DNA of 64,000 bases from Tunturibacter psychrotolerans (GTDB lineage: Bacteria > Acidobacteriota > Terriglobia > Terriglobales > Acidobacteriaceae): NCBI RefSeq assembly GCF_040359615.1, contig NZ_CP132942.1:3286001-3350000 (forward strand), in the 5' to 3' direction. The position numbers and the translations under genes are program-made. The notes beneath the pieces were generated by a model. It was given only the letters and a program-made list of their open reading frames with translations, was not told the DNA's origin and did no database searches. This document shows positions 36,601 to 43,599 of the stretch, piece by piece (positions within the stretch are counted from its first letter, which is position 1; the number at the start of each line of letters is the position of its first letter).

Positions 36601-37206
36601 GCCGTTGACGGAGACGGTGCCGGGGTTGAGTGTGCCGGAGGGGTTGAGGATGGTGGCGCCTACGTCCTGTACCGTGCTGGAGGTGATGGAGGTGGCGGGA
36701 GCGACGCCAGCCTGGAGGGAGAGAAGGTCAGTGTAGCTGCGGCCATTGAGCGGGACCGCGGTCATCTGGCGGCCGGTGATGACCTCGCCCATCTGGGTGC
36801 TGATGGTTTCGACGTGGACGGTGTCGTCGGTGACGCTGACGGTTTCTTTGACGCTGCCTAGCTCGAATGCGACGTCGATGGTGAGGGATGCGTTTGTGTC
36901 GAGGATGATGTCCTTGCGCTGGTAGCTCCGGAAGCCGGGGGACTGGGCCTCGAGCTCGTAGTGGCCGACGGGGAGGACGGGGAGGGTGTAATAGCCTTTG
37001 CTGTTGGCGGTGGCGTGATAGGAGAGGCCTGTGCTGGTTTCGTGGATTGTGATCTCGGCCTTTGGAACGACTCTTCCGGAGGGATCCTTTGCGGTTCCGG
37101 AGATGCTTCCTGCGACGCTGGCCCAGACGATGGAGGCACAGAGAACGGCAACGATGCAGAAAGCTTTGCTGATACCGAAACCGAGACGACGAAACTTGCT
37201 CAACAT
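33664..37206 (-). CDS. Oar-like TonB-dependent receptor with carboxypeptidase-regulatory domain
   Basis: 1180 residues, typical for the acidobacterial Oar/SusC-like family. The signal peptide is about 1-30. A carboxypeptidase-regulatory-like domain spans about 32-115 (GSISGTAKDPSGRVVPKAEI, GYYTLPVLPVGHYELEAQSP). A plug domain spans about 120-270 (VITGRQMTAVPLNGRSYTDL, GGQISVITKSGTNAFHGSAF). The rest is a beta-barrel ending in the aromatic ILQGAAKFTF. It presumably imports or binds large substrates such as oligosaccharides or peptides. The multicopper oxidase gene lies 51 bases upstream on the same strand, so they may be co-transcribed. The ligand is unknown. Confidence 0.93.
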   Translation of the reverse strand: MLSKFRRLGFGISKAFCIVAVLCASIVWASVAGSISGTAKDPSGRVVPKAEITIHETSTGLSYHATANSKGYYTLPVLPVGHYELEAQSPGFRSYQRKDIILDTNASLTIDVAFELGSVKETVSVTDDTVHVETISTQMGEVITGRQMTAVPLNGRSYTDLLSLQAGVAPATSITSSTVQDVGATILNPSGTLNPGTVSVNGQNEFSNYFSVNGSDVEEDVNGGTAIVPNLDAISEFRIITSNFDAEYGEFSGGQISVITKSGTNAFHGSAFEFLRNTDLDARNYFSPTRGAFRQNQFGGTFGGPVHKDKAFFFIDYQGTRQTQGVDTGNISVPSNADRQGNLSDLSSNLTGAVGGPYFAQLLTQKLGYGVTSGEPYYVPGCTSSAQCVFPNATIPQNAWSTPAQRLLQYIPAPNTASGTFATSSFNQTVRDDKAGARLDVNTRIGLISAYYFIDDFNLDDPYPVAQSGASVPGFDALTTGRAQLFSVGDTKTFSASSVNEFHLSFMRNLTNLGQPIGGRNVSLASQGFVNADGSTSIVPLDPKGQSVMNLNFNGYSTGAAANQLIQANNTYQVSDVFSKVIGRHTLKFGGEFHADQVNGAPIAQFNGNFVFTGTETGVDFADYLIGVPSQYNQSQLNPFYARNKYAGLFAQDSFHVLPNLTINYGLRWDRVTPWSERYNQISTFVAGAQSTVFPGAPPGILYPGDPGIPDTLAPISNRSFAPRVGLAWSPQSDSSFLEKILGAPGSTSIRASYGNFYTAIPALSIGVLAANAPYGTTYTSPQAPLFATPFVNAADGQSNGQPFPYTFAPLNSSRSNPDPNIDWSTFEPIEGIPGYDIHNKIPYTEEWVLSIERQLGPNTVFSASYLGTSSHRQLVLIEPNPGNPALCLSLSQPSQVQPGTLTCGPGGEDTVYFPIGGGQVNGTRGPLGSNFGSNALQSTLGHANYNALELSARHTSGRLEFSVAYTYGKSLDQSSNLGEEVNPFNPSLSYAISSFDVKHNLVISYEYQLPFDQFLHPNRLTNGWSLSGITHFATGFPITVINNGDNSLIGTNPNGINNSSIDEPDYNGSALKLNHNPRNGNSYFDTTTFSMNALGSPGTAKRRFFYGPGSDNFDMAIGKRTAITESKSLLFRVEAFNVFNHTQFSGPSSVDGDIGSSTFGDAISAAPPRILQGAAKFTF

Positions 37207-37257
37207 ACTTCTCTCCTGATCTTTCTAACTGCCTAACTGCGCAATGCGTGAATGCGT

Positions 37258-39828
37258 TTACTGGATGGTGATTGGTACGTTGACTGTGGTCTGGATCGCT
37301 GAGGCTCCGGTGCCTGAGGTGCCGGTGACTACGACGGTGTAGGTACCTTTTGCTGTGCCGGGGGCAGTCCCTGCGGAGCCGCTGCATCCGATGGCCATGA
37401 AGAGAGCTGCAGTGAAGGCCGCTGTGGTGATGAAGGCGAGCATGGCCTGGACGCGGGTTTTGCGACGTGGCAGGGCTATCAGGAAGAGGCAGGCGAAGGT
37501 AGTGCCGCCGCCTGCGGCGAGCCAGCCGGGAGTCTTCGGTCGCGAACTGCTTAGTGGGTGAGATGGAGTGGTGTTGACGGTGAGAGAGGCCTGCCCGGTG
37601 CCGGTCATCGAGTTTGGATTGACGAAGCAGGCTGACTCGGTGAGGCTCGACGGCATGGCGCAGGTGAAGGCGATGGGTGCGGTGTAGTTGGTGGCGACGT
37701 CGACGTTAATGGGAGCGAGGGCGGCGGAGCCCAGGGGAGCTGTGGTGCCGGGTGACGACAGAGCGAAGGTCGAGATGGTGATCGGGATCGCTGCGGAGAG
37801 CGATTCGTTGTAGGTTGCGTCGCCTTGATAGAAGGCGGTGAGGTTGCTGGTGCCTACGACTCCGTTGATCGGAGTGGAGAGGACGGCCTTTCCGTTGACG
37901 AGCGGCACAGGATTGCCGACGTTGAGGCCGTTGAGCTCGAAATGTACGAGGCCGGTTGGCTTGGCGGCTCCAGTGGCTGCATCGGCTACGTTGGCGGTGA
38001 GTGTGATGTTTCCGTTGGGGCTGACGCTGGTTGCCGATGCGGCGGCGGAGGTGGTTGAGGCTGAGCCGCCGGGAAGGACGAGAATCTCGCCCATCATGCC
38101 GCCGTCTTCGTGCTCGAGGATGTGGCAGTGGTAGACGAAGGTTCCGATAACGTTGGGGTCTCGGAAGTCCATGCGGACCTTGACGCTGGGATAGGGGCCG
38201 CTGCCGTTCCAGTAAGGAATGTCGACGGTGTCGCGGATGGCGGGGTCGTTGACGGGCTGGCCGTTGACCTCGAGGACCTGAAAGTGGATTTGATGGATGT
38301 GGAAGATGTGATCTTCCTCAGCGCGGTTCTCGACGACCCAGTCTTCGACCGTGCCGGAGTGGACGGTGATGTTGGGTGGCTGATCCATGGTGAAGACGGT
38401 TGGGGTCTGGCCTACCTCGGTGATGAAGAAGGTGGTGGGGCTGAGTGGGTTGGTTGGGTCGAGGAGCGTTTCGGAGAAGTAGAGGTTGCGTTGTGCGATT
38501 GGGGTTGCGCTGGCGAGTGCGGCGAAGCGCGTTACTTTGGCCGCGACGGCCTTCGACGGGAGATGCTTTGCGGCTGGGGTGACGGCAGAGTTTTCGACAC
38601 CGGCTTGGCTGACGATATTTGCGATCGGACGGGCGGGGTCGAAGTCACCGTCTGGGCCGGTGTTCCAGTACTGCGTGGCAAGCTGAGCTTTGTCGCCGAG
38701 GTTTGGTGTGGTGATGACGAACTCGGCGCGTGAGCCAGGTGGGAGGAGGACGCTGGTTTCGCTTTCCGACTGCTGGCCGCTGCTGCCTGCGGCGATTGGA
38801 TAGCCGTCGATGGCGACGATCTGGACTGGCTGGGGTGTTCCGTTGACGAGGTATTGCAGGTTGAAGATGGTGTCGGCGCCGGTGTTGGCTACGCGCCATA
38901 GCTCCTGCTGGCCGGGGTTGGTTTGTATGACCGCGGGGGTGTAGCCGGGATAGGTGACGGGGACGTAGTTAATGGAGAGGTCCCAGGCTGGGATGTTGGT
39001 GTCGTTGAGTTCGGAGTTGGGGAGAAGCTGATCGCGCAGGACGAAGGTGCGCTCGGTAAGGCCGGCGAGGGAGGTGTTGACGTTCTGGAGGCCTTCGACG
39101 ATGAGTGCGCCAGTTGCGCCGCCCTGGACCTGACCTTCGCTGAAGCCGTGAGGATGGGGGTGGTACCAGTAGAGTCCGGGCGGCTCGTTCGCAGGGATTT
39201 GGACTTTGTAGTCGAAGCTTTGGCCCGGCGCGATGAGCGTGTGGATGACCTCGTCTTGCCCGCATACCGGTGCGACGTTGGTGCCGTGGAAGTGGATGTT
39301 GGTGGCTGCGGCCGACATGGTGCCATTGCAGGCACTGCTTGTGCTGGTGGCTGGCGTGTCCTTTGCGGAGAGGGTCATGTTCATGCCGGCCATGTCGGCG
39401 GGGGTGGGGGGAGTCAGGTTTGCGGGGAGATTGTTCTGGAAGTGAATGATGAGCTGGTCGCCGGGATTGACGCGGAGGGTCGGGGCTTCAAGGCCGGTGT
39501 TGGTGACGTAGCAGTAGCGGAGGAGGCCCTGAGAGTCGGTCGTGGCGAGGAACTGCATGGTGACTTCGAGGACGCCATTCTGGCTTCTCAACTCAGGGGG
39601 CGCGGAGACGACGGAGCCGGTGGTGAAGCGCGCGCAGACCTGATCGGCGGTGTCGGAGCCGGTCGCCGCGGGAGTGGAGCGCTTTGCGAGGTCTTGTTCC
39701 GAGATTGCGCCATGCGTCAGGTGAGACTGCTGCGCGTTCGCGCTCAGGACGAGCGCGGAGAACAGGATCAGGAGCAGAGAAGAGAGGACGCGGTTGGATC
39801 TCGGTAAGACATTTCTTGCAGCGTTCAT
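37258..39828 (-). CDS. Multicopper oxidase with Ig-like C-terminal extension
   Basis: 856 residues. A signal peptide (ALVLSANAQQ) is followed by three cupredoxin domains. All copper motifs are present: H179-F-H181, H223-P-H225, H507..H510-I-H512 with H515, and H567-C568-H569 with H573 and M578 (type 1 axial Met). A bacterial Ig-like domain follows the oxidase at about 595-685 (TLTANVADAATGAAKPTGLV, AFYQGDATYNESL). Then come another beta segment, a hydrophobic stretch near 775-815, and a Thr/Gly-rich end. Oxidation of metals, phenolics or polysaccharides is possible. A Met/His stretch (MAGMNMTLSAKD) near 146-157 could bind copper, as in CueO/CopA-type enzymes. Confidence 0.9.
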   Translation of the reverse strand: MNAARNVLPRSNRVLSSLLLILFSALVLSANAQQSHLTHGAISEQDLAKRSTPAATGSDTADQVCARFTTGSVVSAPPELRSQNGVLEVTMQFLATTDSQGLLRYCYVTNTGLEAPTLRVNPGDQLIIHFQNNLPANLTPPTPADMAGMNMTLSAKDTPATSTSSACNGTMSAAATNIHFHGTNVAPVCGQDEVIHTLIAPGQSFDYKVQIPANEPPGLYWYHPHPHGFSEGQVQGGATGALIVEGLQNVNTSLAGLTERTFVLRDQLLPNSELNDTNIPAWDLSINYVPVTYPGYTPAVIQTNPGQQELWRVANTGADTIFNLQYLVNGTPQPVQIVAIDGYPIAAGSSGQQSESETSVLLPPGSRAEFVITTPNLGDKAQLATQYWNTGPDGDFDPARPIANIVSQAGVENSAVTPAAKHLPSKAVAAKVTRFAALASATPIAQRNLYFSETLLDPTNPLSPTTFFITEVGQTPTVFTMDQPPNITVHSGTVEDWVVENRAEEDHIFHIHQIHFQVLEVNGQPVNDPAIRDTVDIPYWNGSGPYPSVKVRMDFRDPNVIGTFVYHCHILEHEDGGMMGEILVLPGGSASTTSAAASATSVSPNGNITLTANVADAATGAAKPTGLVHFELNGLNVGNPVPLVNGKAVLSTPINGVVGTSNLTAFYQGDATYNESLSAAIPITISTFALSSPGTTAPLGSAALAPINVDVATNYTAPIAFTCAMPSSLTESACFVNPNSMTGTGQASLTVNTTPSHPLSSSRPKTPGWLAAGGGTTFACLFLIALPRRKTRVQAMLAFITTAAFTAALFMAIGCSGSAGTAPGTAKGTYTVVVTGTSGTGASAIQTTVNVPITIQ

Positions 39829-40243
39829 TGACCAAGCCTCGAAAAAAGTGCAAATTTCGTCTTTTGGCTGGGCGGAGAGAGCCGCTCGCCATCGTGACGG
39901 TTAATTCTTTGCGGACAAGGGGCCTAGTGGTGGAGTCGCAGTCTAGCCCAGGTGTGGTTCTTGAGTCCTCGCGGTCTCCGCCAGGAGTCAACCGTGAGGT
40001 CAGATTTTATGCATTCTCAGCCTTTTACCAGTGCAAACGCGGAGCCTTGAGGTTCAGTCGGTCTCTGCCAGGTGAATTCCGACTGTAAGAGTCCGCAATC
40101 TGGTATAGCCGAAATATACGACAATATCGGTCGTAGATACAAGAGCCGTTTGTAAATTGATGGTTACAGGCGATCCTGCGAGATGGGACGCCATGAACCG
40201 CTCGCATTGGCTCTGTTCGTTCGGCAGGCGGGTTGCCGAGGGT
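39829..40243. other. Intergenic region upstream of the multicopper oxidase
   Basis: About 415 bases between two minus-strand genes. No gene is supported; the plus-strand open frames here lack any family feature. It must contain the oxidase promoter. A perfect inverted repeat lies at 40117-40135. Confidence 0.45.
40117..40135. promoter_or_regulatory. Inverted repeat upstream of the multicopper oxidase
   Basis: TACGAC-AATATCG-GTCGTA, a 6-7-6 perfect dyad in an A/T-rich stretch about 290 bases before the oxidase start. Operator-like, but distant from the gene. It also lies 110 bases after the MscS gene stop. Confidence 0.3.
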
Positions 40244-41176
40244 TCAGCCGCCAAATGGCTGTTGGGCGGGTGGAGCTGTCGGATTGGGGGCGCGGAGGAT
40301 GAGCATGTTTGCGGGGTCGTTGCCGAGGGGGATGCCCTCCTTTTCAAAGGCGAGGATGATGCGGCGTCGCAGCTCGCGGAGGACGCCATCGCGCTGATTG
40401 GCTCGGACGCGGATCTGGACGGGGTAGGTGACGGCGCGGCCTTCGATCTTGTCGACGCCGAGGATGACCGGGTCGGCGATGGCGATGTCTTTGAAGGCGG
40501 AGTCGTGGCGGACTTCGTTGGCGACTTTGCTGAGGAGAGTGATGACCTTGTCAGGATTGGCGCTGGCGTCGACCGAGACCTGGAGGGTGGCGACGGCGTA
40601 GTCGCGGGAGAGGTTGGAGACGGTGGCGATCTGGCTGTTGGGGATGATGTAGAGCGTGCCGTCGCCGTCGCGGACGGTGGTGCGGCGGAGGGAGAGGTCT
40701 TCGACGGTGCCCTTGAGACCGGCGAGCAGGACGACTTCGCCGACGTTGTACTGGTCTTCGACGAGGATGAAGAACCCGTTGATCATGTCTTTGAAGATGG
40801 ATTGAGCGCCAAGGCCGACGCCGACGCCGATGATTCCGGCTGAGGCGAGGATGGGTTGGTAGGGGATGTCAAAGATGTTGAGGATTTGCAGAAAGGCGAT
40901 GAACCCGAGAACACCATAGGAGGTGGCTCGCAAGATGGAGGCCATGGTGCGAAGCTGGGCGGCGCGATGGAAGTTGCCGATCTGATGGTCAGCCCGCGAA
41001 CGCATCTTTTTGACGAAGAAGAGAACGACACGCTGGAGAAGGAAGATGATTAGGAGGACGGCGACGATCTTAGGCAGTTTGTACTGCAGAAAGAACAAGA
41101 TGTCGTTATGCCAGTCTCGTCCGATGGTATCCATGATGGTATCGTCTTGCGGGGCCATGGTGAGAAGGAGCATCAT
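40244..41176 (-). CDS. MscS-family mechanosensitive channel
   Basis: 310 residues with start ATG 41176 or the internal ATG 41158. Three transmembrane segments (about 33-52, 77-98, 103-130) end in the Gly/Ala-rich pore helix (GIIGVGVGLGAQSIFKDMIN). This is followed by GFFILVEDQYNVGEVVLLAG, the family signature at the start of the cytoplasmic beta domain. RTTVRDGDGTLYIIPNSQI completes the match. Such channels release solutes on hypo-osmotic shock. Pro/Gln-rich tail. Confidence 0.93.
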   Translation of the reverse strand: MMLLLTMAPQDDTIMDTIGRDWHNDILFFLQYKLPKIVAVLLIIFLLQRVVLFFVKKMRSRADHQIGNFHRAAQLRTMASILRATSYGVLGFIAFLQILNIFDIPYQPILASAGIIGVGVGLGAQSIFKDMINGFFILVEDQYNVGEVVLLAGLKGTVEDLSLRRTTVRDGDGTLYIIPNSQIATVSNLSRDYAVATLQVSVDASANPDKVITLLSKVANEVRHDSAFKDIAIADPVILGVDKIEGRAVTYPVQIRVRANQRDGVLRELRRRIILAFEKEGIPLGNDPANMLILRAPNPTAPPAQQPFGG

Positions 41177-41285
41177 TACGGCGTCTCGCTTTCGGGGAAG
41201 AAAAATGCTGTGACCAGAATGCGTCAGCTGTTTGTAAGATGCAATGGAGACAGGGACTGAGACACTGCGGAGATTGGGGAATGCT

Positions 41286-41642
41286 ATGAGGATGCTTCGA
41301 TTAACGGTGGTTGGGGCGGTTTTAGCCGGGATGGCTTTAGGAAACGTAAGTGGGGGCCAGCTTCAGCAGATTCAGAGCCAGCACTATCCTGGTCAGGTTC
41401 ATCAACCGGGGGATCTGGATCCGAACACTGACCCACGTCGTCTGGAGCAGCAGGAAGAGGCCCGGAGCACAGAACGGCAGAAACGGCTGGTGGCGGATAC
41501 CGATAAGCTGCTGGCGCTGGCGACGGATCTGAAACAGCAGGTGGATAAGACAAATAAAAATATTTTGTCAGTCGATGTGATCAAGAAGGCAGATGAGATC
41601 GAAAAGCTGGCCCATAGTGTCAAAGAACGGATGAAGGGTTAG
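41286..41642 (+). CDS. Small exported helical protein
   Basis: 118 residues from ATG 41286 (GGGGA upstream); an earlier start at 41244 is less likely. The signal peptide LRLTVVGAVLAGMALGNVSG is followed by a Gln/Pro-rich part (about 25-55) and a charged helix with heptad character (RLVADTDKLLALATDLKQQV, SVDVIKKADEIEKLAHSVKE). It probably acts in the periplasm as a coiled coil. It resembles unnamed small secreted proteins common in Acidobacteria; this is from memory, not a search. Divergent from the MscS gene. Confidence 0.7.
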   Translation: MRMLRLTVVGAVLAGMALGNVSGGQLQQIQSQHYPGQVHQPGDLDPNTDPRRLEQQEEARSTERQKRLVADTDKLLALATDLKQQVDKTNKNILSVDVIKKADEIEKLAHSVKERMKG

Positions 41643-41691
41643 GCGTAAGTATCAGAAATGTAGTGATTTATTTTGAGGGAGATGGCGGGGA

Positions 41692-43383
41692 CTATTGTGG
41701 GCTGGGCTGGGTGAGAGCCGCTGCGGCGTTTATCAGTGGGATGGAGAGGCCGGGGAGGGTGGCGGCTGAGTTTCGCATGGCGGTGACAACGGTTGCTGCG
41801 CTCCAGTCGGGGTGCGCGGCACGGAGAAGAGCGGCGACTCCGGCGGCGAGGGGGGCGGAGGCACTGGTGCCCATTGCCTGCACGTAGGCGGTGTGGCCGA
41901 GACTGAAGCAGCCATAGCTGTGAGAGGAGTCGGCGGGGAGGCCGTCGATGGTGTTGGGGAGGCCTGAGCTGCAGGCGCCCTGAATCCAGCCGCTGACGCC
42001 AGTGTCGGGGCCGTCGGGGTAGCTGCCGCCGGGTGCAGCAAGGGCGTTGAGGGGGGCTCCGTAGTTGCTGTAGTAGGCGAGTGAAACTGGGCCTGGCGTG
42101 CAGGTGGCGCCGGGGGCGGTGTTCTGGGCGCAGGCGGGGTTGGTGGAGGCAGCGATGGCCAGGACGCCGCGTGACTGGGCGGGAAGCTCGACATAGCGGG
42201 GATTGGAGAGGTCGATACCGTCGTTGCCCCCGGAGGCGATGAGGACGATGTTGGCCTGGGCGGCGGCGTAGGTGATCTGGTTGAAGGCGGCGAGGAGTCC
42301 GGCTCCGTCTCCGGTCGTGAGATCGGCGACCGCGCCGACGGAGAGGGAGATGACGTCGGCGCGGTTGGTCACGGCATCTTCGATGCCCTGCATGACCCAG
42401 CTGAGGAGGCCGCTGGCTTCGCCCGCTTCGCACTGGTCGTTGGGATTGGTGTCTCCGGTGATGGAGGCGGGCATGCGCTGAAGCGCTTTGATGTTGAGGA
42501 TAGTCGCCTGAGGTGCGACGCCGATGATCTTGCCGGTTCCGGGACCGATGGCTCCGGCGGCGAGGGATGCGGTCCAGGTGCCGTGGCCCTGCTGGTCCTG
42601 GGGGCTGCCGTCGTCGCAGGCGCTGGGGTAGGCGGTCTGGTCGACTTCGGTGAGGTTGAGAGCCAGGTTAGAGGCGAGATCGGGATGGGATTGGTCGACT
42701 CCGCTGTCGATGACGGCGATGCGGATGCCTTTGCCCATGGTGGTGTCCCACGGACCGTGGGCAGGGCCGCCGGCAACGTTGTTTCCGTAGCCACCGACCT
42801 GCTGGACGGCCCAGCCCTGTGGGGTGGAGGTGTAGTAGGTGTCGTAAGACGGCGGCGGGGGAGGGGGTGGCGGCGGGAGAGTGATTGGAGCGGTGGAGAC
42901 GATGGGGCCGTGGGTTGGGAGTCTACCAATGACCGGAGAGTTTGGGGTGAGAGGCTCTGCCCCGCTGTTGACGTCGGCGGCTTTGATCGCGACGGGCTTG
43001 AGGCGTAGACGAAGCGCGGTGATGATCCGATCGTGGAGGACGTAGCTTACGTTGGGCTGGGCGGAGAGGAGGCGGAGAGTGGTGGCGTCGTCCTGCGAGG
43101 GGGGAGACTGTACGGCGGCGATGCCGAGGTGTTCGTTACGTTGGGTAAGGCGAGTGCCAGCGGAGACCAGGTGGGCCTCAGCGTCGGCGGGGATGGTTCC
43201 ATTGCGATAGAGGACGATGTAGCGGTGAGGAGCGACGCTGGTGGTGTCGATTTGCGCGGCGGCGAGTGGGGGAAGAAGTGGGAGAAAGAGAGCGGCCAGG
43301 CGCGAGATGCTTCGGCATAGCGGACGTGTACTGACCGTTCGGAGACTCGACTTTGCGAGAGCGGATTTGATGAGAACGGACAC
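41692..43383 (-). CDS. Exported subtilisin-like serine peptidase (S8)
   Basis: 563 residues. The signal or anchor is about 28-44, followed by a propeptide-like region with HRYIVLYRNGTIPADAEAHL (inhibitor I9 pattern). A poly-Pro stretch (TLPPPPPPPPPS, about 169-179) links to the catalytic domain. The triad is D226 (RIAVIDSGVDQSHPDL), H267 (QQGHGTWTAS) and S507 (GTSASAPLAAGVAALL); oxyanion N387 lies in SGGNDG. Several Cys could form disulfides. It likely degrades extracellular protein. The stop lies 50 bases after the small exported protein gene ends, and the two converge. Confidence 0.93.
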   Translation of the reverse strand: MSVLIKSALAKSSLRTVSTRPLCRSISRLAALFLPLLPPLAAAQIDTTSVAPHRYIVLYRNGTIPADAEAHLVSAGTRLTQRNEHLGIAAVQSPPSQDDATTLRLLSAQPNVSYVLHDRIITALRLRLKPVAIKAADVNSGAEPLTPNSPVIGRLPTHGPIVSTAPITLPPPPPPPPPSYDTYYTSTPQGWAVQQVGGYGNNVAGGPAHGPWDTTMGKGIRIAVIDSGVDQSHPDLASNLALNLTEVDQTAYPSACDDGSPQDQQGHGTWTASLAAGAIGPGTGKIIGVAPQATILNIKALQRMPASITGDTNPNDQCEAGEASGLLSWVMQGIEDAVTNRADVISLSVGAVADLTTGDGAGLLAAFNQITYAAAQANIVLIASGGNDGIDLSNPRYVELPAQSRGVLAIAASTNPACAQNTAPGATCTPGPVSLAYYSNYGAPLNALAAPGGSYPDGPDTGVSGWIQGACSSGLPNTIDGLPADSSHSYGCFSLGHTAYVQAMGTSASAPLAAGVAALLRAAHPDWSAATVVTAMRNSAATLPGLSIPLINAAAALTQPSPQ

Positions 43384-43599
43384 GCTGCACCTCGTTGTTG
43401 CGCTGAGTTATGCATCGGCGCCGCGAGAATTTGCATTAGTGCCAGTACAGTTGTGTGCTATTACTTTGGTCTGTCGCTTGAGCGAAATCTGACTGATCCT
43501 GCTCGATTAACGGATAGATTGACCCTGTTTGATCGCACGTGCTCTAATTGCCGCCTTTGTGAAGCTAGTTGAAAGTTTGCGTTCTAAGGAGACCTTTGC

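Noticed and set aside
41639..42433. Minus-strand open frame of 264 codons overlapping the subtilisin gene
   Set aside because: Same strand, other frame; Arg/His-rich product typical of a shadow, while the peptidase frame has the full catalytic triad.
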